A stretch of DNA of 33,619 bases. Source: an uncultured Eubacteriaceae bacterium (lineage in GTDB: Bacteria > Bacillota > Clostridia > Lachnospirales > CAG-274). The notes beneath the pieces were generated by a model. That model was not told the origin of the DNA, searched no databases, and worked only from the letters and a program-made list of their open reading frames with translations. Every line of letters begins with the position of its first letter. Position 1 is the stretch's first letter. Of the stretch, positions 8,683 through 17,716 are shown piece by piece. The stretch lies in contig CAMVJD010000032.1 of NCBI GenBank assembly GCA_947167715.1, positions 1 through 33,619 on the forward strand, given 5' to 3'. A program made the position numbers and the translations under genes.

Positions 8683-9477
8683 TTATACTCCTTTATTTTT
8701 GTTTTTATTTTTTTCCGACAGTAATGGCACAAGATTTATCGCAATAAGCGCCGCGGTTATAATAACGATTATCACCGTGGAAAGTGCATTTATTGACGGA
8801 TTTATCCTTTTTGACATGGTATAGACCATGATGGATATATTGTTTACACCGCTGCCCGTTACAAAATAGCTTATAACAAAGTCGTCAAAGCTCATTGTAA
8901 AGGCTATCAGCGCGCCCGACACAATGCCCGAGGTTATCTGCGGCACAATTACCTTTGTAACGGCCTGCATGGGCGTACAGCCCAGATCCAGCGCGGCATC
9001 CAGTAAATTTGGGTCAAGAGAGCGCAGCTTTGGCATAACACTTAAAATAACATAGGGTATACAAAACATAATATGCGACAAAAGCAATGTCATAAACCCT
9101 TTTTTCACCGCAAGGGTGCTGAAAAACATCAAAAGCCCTATACCCGTTACTATATCGGGGTTCATAATGGGCATATCGTTTACCTGCTCCACCGCAGCCT
9201 TTAAAATGCGCCCGCTTTTTGACAGGCCTATTGCCGTAAGCGTACCCACAAATGTGGAAACAAGGGTAGCCAGCACGGCTATTGCAATAGTATAAAATAT
9301 GGAATTTACCATATCCTTGTTATGGAACATTTTTTCATACCACTGCAGCGAAAAGCCCGAAAACGTACTTAACGACTTGGAGCTGTTAAACGAAAACACT
9401 ACAGTGTAAATTATCGGCAGATAAAAAAATATCATTACCGCCAATATATAAAGCCGTCTTAAAAATTTGCCTTTCAT
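8683..9477 (-). CDS. potC: Polyamine ABC permease PotC
   Basis: 264 residues with about six membrane helices of the BPD transporter type. The cytoplasmic coupling (EAA) loop reads DAALDLGCTPMQAVTKVI, the contact site for the ATPase. The FFYLPIIYTVVFSFN start and YFVTGSGVNNISIMVY segment are typical of PotC. It pairs with PotB to form the channel. The ATG overlaps the potB stop by four bases (ATGA), a sign of translational coupling. Confidence 0.93.
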   Translation of the reverse strand: MKGKFLRRLYILAVMIFFYLPIIYTVVFSFNSSKSLSTFSGFSLQWYEKMFHNKDMVNSIFYTIAIAVLATLVSTFVGTLTAIGLSKSGRILKAAVEQVNDMPIMNPDIVTGIGLLMFFSTLAVKKGFMTLLLSHIMFCIPYVILSVMPKLRSLDPNLLDAALDLGCTPMQAVTKVIVPQITSGIVSGALIAFTMSFDDFVISYFVTGSGVNNISIMVYTMSKRINPSINALSTVIIVIITAALIAINLVPLLSEKNKNKNKGV

Positions 9478-10310
9478 TTGTCAAGCCCCCCTTCGGGAGA
9501 TATTTTTCTGTCTATGCGCCTTGTAATGTACATGGAAACTATAATAACAGCCGCCATAATAAGGGATATGGCGCTGCCGAAGCTCCAGTCGCCCGCCGTA
9601 AGGAACTGATTTTCTATAACATTTCCTATAAGCACATATTTACCGCCGCCCAAAAGCTTGGGTATGAAAAAGCTTGACACGGCAGGCAGAAAAACAAGCG
9701 TAATGCCGCTTATAATGCCGGGCACGCTCAACGGCAGAGTGACCTTTAAAAACACCTGCACGCGGTTGGCGCCAAGGTCTGCCGCAGCCTCCAGATAGCT
9801 TTTGTCTATTTTTTCAAGCGCGTTGTATATCTGCAATATCATAAAGGGTATAAAATTATATACCATACCCAGCACCACCGCAAAGGTAGTTTCAAGCATT
9901 TTATACGGTCCCAGCCCGATAAGGCCCAAAAAGCTGTTTATAAGCCCCTTGTTGTCCAGCATGCCGCGCCACGCATAGGTGCGCACCAGCATATTTATCC
10001 ATGTGGGGATGGTGGTAAGCAGTACCCATTGTATTTTAAAGCGCGACCTTACCATTGCATAGGCCGCAGGGTAGCCCAGCAGCACGCAGAAAATTGTGGT
10101 AAGCACCGCAATTTCAAGCGAGCGCTTCAGCACCTCCGAAAACACGGGGTCGCTGAAAAACCGTTTAAAGCTGTCCAGAGAAAACATAAAATTGCGTACC
10201 GAATTGCCCTCTTTGGTAAAGGCGTACACCAGTATCATAAGCATAGGCACAACTATCATCACCGCCGCCCACGCTATATAGGGGTACACAAGCTTGCGAA
10301 GAGCTTTCAA
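9474..10310 (-). CDS. potB: Polyamine ABC permease PotB
   Basis: 278 residues, six predicted membrane helices. The EAA loop reads [20 protein letters not shown]; the [16 protein letters not shown] segment is characteristic of PotB. The start codon is TTG, overlapping the PotA stop as TTGA, with GGAG just upstream. The TTG start and overlap suggest its translation depends on coupling to potA. It forms the membrane channel with PotC. Confidence 0.92.
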   Translation of the reverse strand: MKALRKLVYPYIAWAAVMIVVPMLMILVYAFTKEGNSVRNFMFSLDSFKRFFSDPVFSEVLKRSLEIAVLTTIFCVLLGYPAAYAMVRSRFKIQWVLLTTIPTWINMLVRTYAWRGMLDNKGLINSFLGLIGLGPYKMLETTFAVVLGMVYNFIPFMILQIYNALEKIDKSYLEAAADLGANRVQVFLKVTLPLSVPGIISGITLVFLPAVSSFFIPKLLGGGKYVLIGNVIENQFLTAGDWSFGSAISLIMAAVIIVSMYITRRIDRKISPEGGLDK

Positions 10311-11881
10311 TATGCTCCGCCCCCTTCCTTGTGCATTATGTGAAGGTCATTGGGCGTAAAATCCAGCCCTACCCTTTCGCCGACCTCGTATTTGTCGGTG
10401 GTATCTATTTTATAGTCGTAGCCCATTGTTTTAAATGTAATTTTATACTTGCCCGGCTGAATATTTTCCGGGTCAAAATCGTATTCAACATCGGTAACGG
10501 CTACGGCGTCCTCTCCGTCGTTTGTCCACGCCTGTGCATTTGCCCAGGTCTTAAGGTCGGTCTCGAGGGCTATACTCTCCTTGATATCGTCCACCGTTTT
10601 ATAAATATTAACGGCATAGATAGTCTCGCCGTTTGCCTCTACCTTGTTTTCGTCCTCGACTATCATTTCGACGGTTATCATTGTACCCGCCTGCGTGAAA
10701 AAGGTAACGGGGTATCTGCCCTTTTCGGGCCTAATCTCATAATCCACCTTTGATATGGAAACAAGCTCCTCTGTCGAGCTTTTCCATGCCTGTGCATCGG
10801 CTCTTGCAATAATATCGGCCTTTGTCAGCTCCTCGATATCGCTTACATCAAGGTAAAAATCATTTGCGCTCATTTCCTCGTCTACCGCGGGATTTATAAC
10901 GGGCTTGCTGTCGGAAACGGTCATTTCAACCGTAATGCTTGTACCGCTTCTGGTCTCGACAATGGTTTCGTAATGCACGCCCTTAAACAGCACGGAACGC
11001 ACGGTGCCGCTTAATTTTCCCTTGTTTGCGGGCACAATATCAAGGTCCTCGGGGCGTATTACCACCTCGACAGCCTCGTTTTCGGCAAAGCCCACATCCT
11101 CGCACTCAAATAATTTATCCTCAAATATTACCTGTCTGTCGGCCTTCATAATGCCGTCTATTATATTGCTTTCGCCTATAAAATCTGCCACAAAGCGGTT
11201 TTTGGGCTCGTTATAGATATCGGTCGGGCTGCCCGTCTGCAATATCTCGCCGCCGCGCATTACAACTATCTTGTCGGACATTGTAAGCGCCTCCTCCTGG
11301 TCGTGGGTAACAAAAATAAAGGTAATGCCTACCTCCTGCTGTATTTTCTTAAGCTCCAGCTGCATTTCCTTTCTTAATTTCAAATCAAGTGCGCCCAGGG
11401 GCTCGTCCAAAAGAAGCACCTTCGGCTCGTTTACAAGGGCGCGGGCAATAGCGACTCTCTGCTGCTGGCCGCCGCTCATTTCGCTTACGGCGCGCTTGCC
11501 GTATTCCTCAAGACCCACCAGCTTAAGCATACGCATTACCTTTTGCTCGATAATATCGCGGGGCTCCTTTTTTATTTTAAGCCCGAAGGCTATATTGTCA
11601 TATACGTTAAGGTGCGGAAACAGCGCGTATTTCTGAAACACCGTATTTATCTCGCGCTTGTAGGCGGGTACGCTTAAAATATCCCTGCCGTCAAACAAGA
11701 CCTCTCCCTGCGTGGCATCCAAAAAGCCGCCCAGTATACGCAAAAGCGTAGTCTTGCCGCAGCCCGACGGACCCAGAAGGGTAACAAATTCGTTTTCGTA
11801 TATATCCAAATTTATGCCCTTTAAAACCAGTTCGCCGTCAAATTCCTTGACTATGTTTTTAAATTGTATCAGTTTTTTCAC
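10307..11881 (-). CDS. potA: Polyamine ABC transporter ATPase PotA with Ig-like repeats inserted in the TOBE domain
   Basis: 524 residues, against roughly 350-380 for usual PotA. The ATPase core is complete: Walker A GPSGCGKT (37-44), signature MSGGQQQR (135-142), Walker B LLLDEP (156-161), switch His193. The TOBE domain starts normally ([25 protein letters not shown] to ~310), is interrupted, and resumes at ~487 ([19 protein letters not shown]). In between are two related ~75-residue repeats (about 338-410 and 421-496). Each has AxAQAW, a VxYE/D strand and a KGxYxxTFxT strand, like Ig-type repeats of Gram-positive surface proteins. The reading frame is intact and flanking genes overlap, so this is a real fusion. 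Start is GTG inside the end of yfhO (23-base overlap) with AAAGGAAG upstream. Energises polyamine import at the inner membrane face. Confidence 0.93.
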   Translation of the reverse strand: MKKLIQFKNIVKEFDGELVLKGINLDIYENEFVTLLGPSGCGKTTLLRILGGFLDATQGEVLFDGRDILSVPAYKREINTVFQKYALFPHLNVYDNIAFGLKIKKEPRDIIEQKVMRMLKLVGLEEYGKRAVSEMSGGQQQRVAIARALVNEPKVLLLDEPLGALDLKLRKEMQLELKKIQQEVGITFIFVTHDQEEALTMSDKIVVMRGGEILQTGSPTDIYNEPKNRFVADFIGESNIIDGIMKADRQVIFEDKLFECEDVGFAENEAVEVVIRPEDLDIVPANKGKLSGTVRSVLFKGVHYETIVETRSGTSITVEMTVSDSKPVINPAVDEEMSANDFYLDVSDIEELTKADIIARADAQAWKSSTEELVSISKVDYEIRPEKGRYPVTFFTQAGTMITVEMIVEDENKVEANGETIYAVNIYKTVDDIKESIALETDLKTWANAQAWTNDGEDAVAVTDVEYDFDPENIQPGKYKITFKTMGYDYKIDTTDKYEVGERVGLDFTPNDLHIMHKEGGGAY

Positions 11882-14561
11882 GTTTGTTTCTTCCTTTCAG
11901 CACAAATACTACCGACAGCACCGCGCATACCGCGCTTATCCAAAAGCCCGAAACGGCGCCGGTGCTTACATAATCTATTTTTATATCATGCCTGCCCGCA
12001 GGGACTCTGAACCCAAGAAAGCCCTGCCGAATATCCGTATATTCGGTTTCCCTGCCGTCAATAAGCACCCTTAATCCCTTATCGTAGGCTATGGTCGAGA
12101 AAATAAGCCTTTCCCCGTCAAAATCGCTTTGGGCGGTGATATTGCCCTTTTCAAGCCTTATGTTTTTAAGGGCATTTTTGCCCGCCTCGGCGGATATTTC
12201 CTCAAAGGCCTTATTGTCAAGCTTAAAAAGCGGCGGAGTGTAAATATCCGTATCAAGGTAGGATATATAAGTCAGGTCTATGGTATCGCCCTTTTCAAAA
12301 TGTCCCAGATCCTTAAGCTCACTCTTCATTTGCAAAACGGGGATATTTACGTCGTTTATATACCACTCACACATTTTGGGGACAACTGCGTTTTTGGCAA
12401 ATTCGCCGCCCAACACGGTGCAGTAGTCTCCGCTTTCCTTGACCCTGTAGGTAAATTTAACAACGGCGGTCTCGGACCCGCCCCCGGCAAGAAGCTTGTC
12501 CTGCGGCTTATTGGTAAGCCTTACGCCCATAAGAGTGCCGTACCGAAAAGGCACATCCTTTTTTTCAAAGCCGCTTTTGTCCTCTATTTCACAGTTTGCC
12601 GTCTGTATATCGTCAAAGGCAAGCTGTTTGTAAAGCTCACCGATATCCCGGTCGAAAAGGCTTTCAAAAAGCCCCGCCCGATTTTCAAAATATTTTCCGG
12701 CTTCGTAAGCGCACGGGTCCGCCGCCTTGTCCGACACCGCAAACATCAGCGGAAACACCGCCGTATTTTCATAAAAAACGGTATCGCCGTATTCAAAGGC
12801 CTTTTTATAATAGGGCGTTGTAAGCCTTGCAAAGTTAAAATACATACGCCTGCCCGCGCTGTCATCGATATAGTTGTTTTTGTCCATAACACCTAAATAT
12901 TTTACATTAAAAAGCGAATCGCTCACAATGTCCTGACCTATGGGCAAAAGCACCTTATTATCGGAAAAAAGCGTAACGCCAAGCCTGCTCATGGTATCAA
13001 AGGTATTTTGGTTGGCAAGCGAGGAAAAATGGTTAAGGGCATTATTGCCTATGGACATAGACACATTGTAGGTGCCCTTTTGGTCGATATCGCTGCGGTA
13101 AAAGCCGCTGTCTGTTTTATACAATGCATCAAAGGCGTTTTTATAGTCCGTGGTATATTTTACATAATCGCTGTGTGCGCCGTAAACATCCCACAAATTT
13201 ATTATCCTTATATTGTTTATTGCGGCCAAAAACATTTCTATAATTACCGCCGCCGCAAAAAAGCAAAGTCTTTTTCTGTTTGAAAGCAGTACAAAATAAA
13301 CTGCAAGCAAAACGGTTATTGCCGCAAGGCTTAACAAATAGTATTGATTGAGCTTATCCGTTATGCCGTAATTTGCCGCCGCAAAAATAATGACTGCCGA
13401 AACGGCAAGTCTTTTTTTGCCGAGCGTATCTATATTTTTAAGCGAGCGCGCCGCAAATATCAGTATAAACAGCACAACGCCATATAAAAACCTGCCGTCA
13501 AAGCCCGTGGGCGCACGGAAAAGGTGCCACGCGATATAAAGCGGCTCCAGCAGCAAGGAAAGTGCAAAAAACAGACAAATCATGCCGTTTGCGGCTCTTT
13601 CGCGCAGCTGTATGTTTTTATTCAAAAGCCCGGATAGGGCAAGCAGCACAGCCGATATGCCGCAGTAGGCGTTTGGATAGCCGCTTGCGGTATAATAGCT
13701 CATAATATGCGTAAATGTAAAGGCTATATCGCGCGGCGGAAATTTTATAAAACTATGCTCTGCACCCACGCCCAGAACCTCGGTATAGGTATTGGCTATG
13801 GCCGAAAGCGAGGGCAGTATAACAAGCATTGCCGTGCCTATCGCCAAAACGGCAGACACGCCGCAGAGCAAAAGTGCGCGTATCACCGCCTTTTTTTCAA
13901 TTTTTTCCATATACGCAAAGTATATAAAATAAATTATTGCAAAAAGCCCCGACATATAGGCCAAATAATAATTTGTGATAAAACAGCCTGCCGCTGCCGC
14001 CCAAAACAGGCCGCAGCCGCGTTTTTCAAGCACGCGCTCCACGCCCAAAAGCATAAGCGGCAAAAGCGCGGCATTTTCTATCCACATGGGGTTTATGGTG
14101 TATTTGATCACGCAGGTGCAAAGCGCATAGCAAAGCGAAAACGCAATATTAAGCGCCGCGCCCTTGACATTTGCAATTTTGCTTTTATACAGAAAAACAG
14201 AGCAGCAAAACGCCGCAAAGCCCACCTTTATAACAAGCACCGCAAAATACACTTCCTGATAGTATACCTTGTCAAAAAACAAAAACAAAAGACTAAGCGG
14301 GTTTGCCATAATATACAGCACTATTGCATAAAGGTTGCTGCCAAGGCCGCTTTTCCATGTGATAAAAAAGTTCTCGCCCCTTTTTATCTGGTCAAAAAAG
14401 GCCGCGGCCACATCTATATACTGACTTTGCAGGTCCGCCGTAAGCACGCTGCCCGTGCCGAAGGGATATGCCCCGTTTATGGCATAGGCAATAAACAGCG
14501 CGAGCGCCGCCGCAAAAAACGCCGTAATATGCAGTTTTACGTTCAGTCCTTTATCCTTCAT
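11859..14561 (-). CDS. YfhO family polytopic membrane protein
   Basis: 900 residues. About a dozen membrane helices fill the first ~470 residues; an extracytoplasmic part follows, with one last helix near the C-terminus ([15 protein letters not shown]) and a basic tail. The early [15 protein letters not shown] loop after helix 1 and the [16 protein letters not shown] strand near the end are typical of YfhO (bacterial membrane protein YfhO, GT-C-like). YfhO proteins are linked to glycosylation of wall polymers or membrane glycolipids; the donor and acceptor here are unknown. It begins 10 bases after trkH and overlaps potA by 23 bases, so it sits inside a transport operon, a context I do not recognise as standard. 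Confidence 0.88.
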   Translation of the reverse strand: MKDKGLNVKLHITAFFAAALALFIAYAINGAYPFGTGSVLTADLQSQYIDVAAAFFDQIKRGENFFITWKSGLGSNLYAIVLYIMANPLSLLFLFFDKVYYQEVYFAVLVIKVGFAAFCCSVFLYKSKIANVKGAALNIAFSLCYALCTCVIKYTINPMWIENAALLPLMLLGVERVLEKRGCGLFWAAAAGCFITNYYLAYMSGLFAIIYFIYFAYMEKIEKKAVIRALLLCGVSAVLAIGTAMLVILPSLSAIANTYTEVLGVGAEHSFIKFPPRDIAFTFTHIMSYYTASGYPNAYCGISAVLLALSGLLNKNIQLRERAANGMICLFFALSLLLEPLYIAWHLFRAPTGFDGRFLYGVVLFILIFAARSLKNIDTLGKKRLAVSAVIIFAAANYGITDKLNQYYLLSLAAITVLLAVYFVLLSNRKRLCFFAAAVIIEMFLAAINNIRIINLWDVYGAHSDYVKYTTDYKNAFDALYKTDSGFYRSDIDQKGTYNVSMSIGNNALNHFSSLANQNTFDTMSRLGVTLFSDNKVLLPIGQDIVSDSLFNVKYLGVMDKNNYIDDSAGRRMYFNFARLTTPYYKKAFEYGDTVFYENTAVFPLMFAVSDKAADPCAYEAGKYFENRAGLFESLFDRDIGELYKQLAFDDIQTANCEIEDKSGFEKKDVPFRYGTLMGVRLTNKPQDKLLAGGGSETAVVKFTYRVKESGDYCTVLGGEFAKNAVVPKMCEWYINDVNIPVLQMKSELKDLGHFEKGDTIDLTYISYLDTDIYTPPLFKLDNKAFEEISAEAGKNALKNIRLEKGNITAQSDFDGERLIFSTIAYDKGLRVLIDGRETEYTDIRQGFLGFRVPAGRHDIKIDYVSTGAVSGFWISAVCAVLSVVFVLKGRNKREKTDTI

Positions 14562-14571
14562 TTAAAGCCCC

Positions 14572-16014
14572 TTATCCGTTTCTTCTCCACGTTGTGGGCG
14601 TAATAAGCACCAGCATCGGGAATATCTCCAATCTGCCCGCAAGCATATCAAATATCATTACTATTTTTGAAATATCCGAATACTGCGAAAAATTCTTCGC
14701 AGGCCCTACCTCCGCAAGACCGGGGCCTATATTGTTAAGCGTAGCCGCAACTGCGGTAAAGTTGGTCGTAAAATCCATATTATCCCAGGCAAGTATAAGC
14801 ATGGAAACCGCAAAAATAGTGCAGTATATAAACAAAAAATTGTTAAGCGTGCTCAAAACCTCGTCATCGACCCTCTGGCCGTCCATTTTTACCACCTTAA
14901 CGCTTCTTGGGTGCAAAAGCGAAAGCATTTTTACACCCGCCTGCTTAAAGTAAAGCACAAAGCGTGCTACCTTTATGCCGCCGCCCGTACTGCCCGCACA
15001 GGCACCTGTAAACATTACGGCGACCATTATATTTTTTGCCAGCTCGGGCCACTTGTCAAAATCCACGGTCGAATAGCCCGTGCTTGTCATTATTGACGAC
15101 ACCTGAAAGGTTATATGCCTTAAGCTTGGGCTCTGTTCACCGCCGACCAGCTTTAAATTAAGGAAAATGGCCGTACAGGCAAGCAAATAAATAATAAAAT
15201 ACCACCTTACCTCTTCAATGCCGAATGCATCCCTTAATCTGAAGGTCGAAAGATAGAAGAAAAAGTTAAAATTTATACCGAAAACCAGCATAAATATCGT
15301 GGTAATATTTTGTATAGCGGGGCTGTAGCCCGCCATGCTGTCGCCCCTTATGCCAAAGCCGCCCGTGCCTGCGGTGCCGAAAACATCGCAAAGTGCGTCA
15401 AAAACGGGCATTTTAAAAATCAAAAGCAGTATAAACTGCACCACCGACAGCACAAAATACATTGTATAAAGGTATTTTGCGGTGCGCTGCATCCTCGGCA
15501 CCAGCTTGCCCACCTGCGGGCCCGTGGACTCCGCGCGGATAAGGTGGATACTGTGACCGCCCGCAATGGGCAGGATTACCAGCACAAAAACCAGTATGCC
15601 CATGCCGCCCAGCCAATGAGAAAAGCTGCGCCAGAAAAGAAAGGCCCTTGGCATTGCCTCAACGTCCTTTAAAATGCTTGCACCCGTTGTGGTAAAGCCC
15701 GAAACTATCTCAAACATAGCATCAACAGGGCTTGGAATGGTGCGGCTCAAAACAAAGGGCACAGCGCCTATCGCCGACATGACCACCCAGCTGAGTGCCA
15801 CCACAACATAGCCGTCACGCGCATAAAAGCGGGTATTTTGCGGCTTGCTGCGGGACATAAGATAGCCTATTGAATAAAACAACGCCGCCAGCGGGAAAAA
15901 CAGCAGTCCCGACTTTTCGTGATATATAAGGCCCACAAGACCGGGCAAAAGCATAAAAAGCGCCTCTACCCTGATAACGCAGCCTATTATAAACATAATT
16001 ATCGCATAATTCAT
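14572..16014 (-). CDS. trkH: Potassium uptake channel subunit TrkH/KtrB
   Basis: 480 residues with the four M1-P-M2 pore repeats of the Trk/Ktr superfamily. The filter motifs are visible in order: TTTGAS, GTAGTGGFG, TSTGYS and NNIGPG. It conducts K+ (coupled to an ion gradient) across the membrane and is gated by the RCK protein encoded immediately upstream (7-base gap). The length and the PRMQRTAKYLYTMY-type loop favour TrkH over the shorter KtrB. Confidence 0.95.
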   Translation of the reverse strand: MNYAIIMFIIGCVIRVEALFMLLPGLVGLIYHEKSGLLFFPLAALFYSIGYLMSRSKPQNTRFYARDGYVVVALSWVVMSAIGAVPFVLSRTIPSPVDAMFEIVSGFTTTGASILKDVEAMPRAFLFWRSFSHWLGGMGILVFVLVILPIAGGHSIHLIRAESTGPQVGKLVPRMQRTAKYLYTMYFVLSVVQFILLLIFKMPVFDALCDVFGTAGTGGFGIRGDSMAGYSPAIQNITTIFMLVFGINFNFFFYLSTFRLRDAFGIEEVRWYFIIYLLACTAIFLNLKLVGGEQSPSLRHITFQVSSIMTSTGYSTVDFDKWPELAKNIMVAVMFTGACAGSTGGGIKVARFVLYFKQAGVKMLSLLHPRSVKVVKMDGQRVDDEVLSTLNNFLFIYCTIFAVSMLILAWDNMDFTTNFTAVAATLNNIGPGLAEVGPAKNFSQYSDISKIVMIFDMLAGRLEIFPMLVLITPTTWRRNG

Positions 16015-16021
16015 TTTTTTG

Positions 16022-17383
16022 TCACGCCTTTTCGATTATCTGACCGATATTTTCAAGTCCGGTGCAGTTTGTGACCACAATTACGTTGTCACCCGGCAGT
16101 ATTGTATCCCTGCCGCCCGGGGTTATCATCTTGCCCTTGCGGATTATCGCGCAGATAAGCATACCCTCTTTTATTTTTAATTCCATAATGGGAATGTTTA
16201 TTATATCCTTTTGTGTTTCCCTTACCTTAAACTCTATAGCCTCGGTCTTGTCGTTGATGCGGTAAAGCGTTTCAAGATTGCTGCCGCGTGAGTTTTGTAT
16301 GGTGCGCACATAGCGTATTATACGCTCGGCAATAATATTTTTCGGGCTTATTACACTGCCTATGGACAAATTTTTTATTACATTGTTAAAGGTTATTTTG
16401 TTTATTTTGGTAATAAGCTTTGCCTTGGACACCTCGTTTGCGTAAAGCGAAAGCATTATATTTTCCTCGTCCATATTGGTAAGGCTTACAAAGGCATCGG
16501 TCTTGTCTATCTCCTCCTCGTGCAGAAGGTCCTGATTTGTGGCATCGCCGTAAATGACCTTTACATTATCAAGCTTTTCGGCCAGATATTCACAGCGCCT
16601 TTTATCAAACTCTATTATCTTTACGCCTATCCTTGCCTGCGCAAGCATTTCCGCAAGGTAGTATGCGACCGCACCGCCGCCCGCTATCATAACATTTTTT
16701 ATGGGCTTTGACACAACGCCTATGCGCTCGAAAAACCTTGTCATTTCGGATATAGGCAAAATAAAGGAAACATTGTCGCCCGTGCGAATAAAATCATGGC
16801 CTTTCGGTATAATAGTTTCTCCGTTTCGCTCTATGGTGCATACAAGCACATTCTGGTTTATCTTTGACCTGACATCGGATATGCGCATACCGTCAAGCAT
16901 TGATTTTTCCCCGACCTTTATGCCTACCATATTTATCCTGCCCTTTGCAAAAACATCCAGCTCCAGCGCAGACGGCACCTGTATAAGGCGGGCTATTTCG
17001 TGCGCCGCCTCGCGTTCGGGGTTTACAAACATCGAAAGGCCCAGCTCTTCCTTAATTATATCTATTTCCTTATAATAGTCGTATTCGCGCACACGCGCTA
17101 TTGTATGGCAATGTCCGCCCTTTCTTGCAATAAGACAGCTTAAAAGGTTTACCTCGTCCTTACTGGTTACCGCAATAAGCAGGTCTGCGCGCTTAAGCCC
17201 CGCGCTGAGCTGTACCTGATAGCTGCTGCCGTTGCCCACAACGCCCTGTATATCAAGCTTTTCCTGCATACGCTCTATTTTAAACGAATTTGAATCTATT
17301 ACCGTTACCTCATGGTTTTCCTTTGAAAGCTGTTCTGCCAATACGCTGCCGACCTTGCCGCAGCCTACTATAACAATATTCAT
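16022..17383 (-). CDS. trkA: Trk potassium transport regulator TrkA (two RCK domains)
   Basis: 453 residues from the chosen ATG (NIVIVGCGKVGS follows). A start 13 codons earlier is possible but adds no fold and lacks a ribosome site, whereas AAGGAGCT lies ten bases before this one. There are two tandem RCK units. The first Rossmann fold has GCGKVGS, the acidic end of strand 2 (VIDS) and a TrkA-C domain. The second begins at IAGGGAVAYYLAEML with IIEFDKRR and a second TrkA-C (GDNVIVVTN). It binds NAD(H)/nucleotides and gates TrkH from the cytoplasm. It is first in the seven-gene run, behind a good promoter and a leader with a strong hairpin. Confidence 0.95.
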   Translation of the reverse strand: MNIVIVGCGKVGSVLAEQLSKENHEVTVIDSNSFKIERMQEKLDIQGVVGNGSSYQVQLSAGLKRADLLIAVTSKDEVNLLSCLIARKGGHCHTIARVREYDYYKEIDIIKEELGLSMFVNPEREAAHEIARLIQVPSALELDVFAKGRINMVGIKVGEKSMLDGMRISDVRSKINQNVLVCTIERNGETIIPKGHDFIRTGDNVSFILPISEMTRFFERIGVVSKPIKNVMIAGGGAVAYYLAEMLAQARIGVKIIEFDKRRCEYLAEKLDNVKVIYGDATNQDLLHEEEIDKTDAFVSLTNMDEENIMLSLYANEVSKAKLITKINKITFNNVIKNLSIGSVISPKNIIAERIIRYVRTIQNSRGSNLETLYRINDKTEAIEFKVRETQKDIINIPIMELKIKEGMLICAIIRKGKMITPGGRDTILPGDNVIVVTNCTGLENIGQIIEKA

Positions 17384-17406
17384 AATAATATAAGCTCCTT
17401 GACCGT

Positions 17407-17434
17407 CCCGCAGGGCGCACAAAAGCGCGGCGGG
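17407..17434 (-). promoter_or_regulatory. GC-rich hairpin in the trkA leader, next to the ribosome site
   Basis: CCCGC (17407-17411) pairs with GCGGG (17430-17434), and inside them GCGC (17415-17418) pairs with GCGC (17425-17428), with short bulges. It lies in the ~100-base trkA leader, about 7 bases upstream of the AAGGAG (17393-17400). There is no T run, so it is not a terminator. A role in translation control is inference. Confidence 0.45.
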
Positions 17435-17493
17435 TACCGCATATTAAACCGTTTGAGCCAAAAGCAAGCCCTTTTTAAACTCTCACGTTTTAC

Positions 17494-17522
17494 ATTATAC
17501 AATATTTTTTTTGCTATTACAA
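17494..17522 (-). promoter_or_regulatory. Sigma-A promoter of the trkA-trkH-yfhO-pot run
   Basis: On the minus strand -35 TTGTAA (17517-17522), 17-base spacer, -10 TATAAT (17494-17499). It implies a leader of about 100 bases. The 17384-17716 gap holds this promoter, the leader hairpin and the divergent promoter of the EAL gene; no ORF is apparent in it. Confidence 0.75.
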
Positions 17523-17541
17523 GTTTTTTATGATATTACTA

Positions 17542-17570
17542 TAGACAAAACCGCAAAATAATGTTAAAAT
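17542..17570 (+). promoter_or_regulatory. Probable sigma-A promoter of the EAL gene run
   Basis: TAGACA (17542-17547), 17-base spacer, TAAAAT (17565-17570). It lies ~20 bases from the divergent trkA -35, so the two promoters are back to back. The plus-strand leader would be about 140 bases (17577-17716); I see no known riboswitch in it. Confidence 0.55.
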
Positions 17571-17716
17571 GTATTCGGTATGAGTGGGTCTGTAAATATT
17601 CGGAAAGCGTAGTTAAGCGTGGTACCGATAACAATTTTTTTAAGATCCTTGTAAATATAATTTAGGGCGGTGTGGCTTTTACACGGTCCTTTTGTGCAAA
17701 ATATGAGAGGATAATT

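Noticed and set aside
12129..12896. 255-codon plus-strand frame opposite yfhO
   Set aside because: Antisense shadow; composition is an echo of the minus-strand codons and no protein family is recognisable.
13707..14603. 298-codon plus-strand frame opposite yfhO
   Set aside because: Shadow of the YfhO gene: Lys/Arg/His-rich translation with no domain, no ribosome site, and the opposite strand is clearly coding.
17384..17487. c-di-AMP (ydaO-type) riboswitch ahead of trkA
   Set aside because: The context is right, but I could not find the conserved core blocks; only simple hairpins are visible.
17571..17716. c-di-GMP riboswitch ahead of the EAL gene
   Set aside because: The leader is long enough, but the GEMM consensus (GCAAA and the tetraloop receptor) is not seen.
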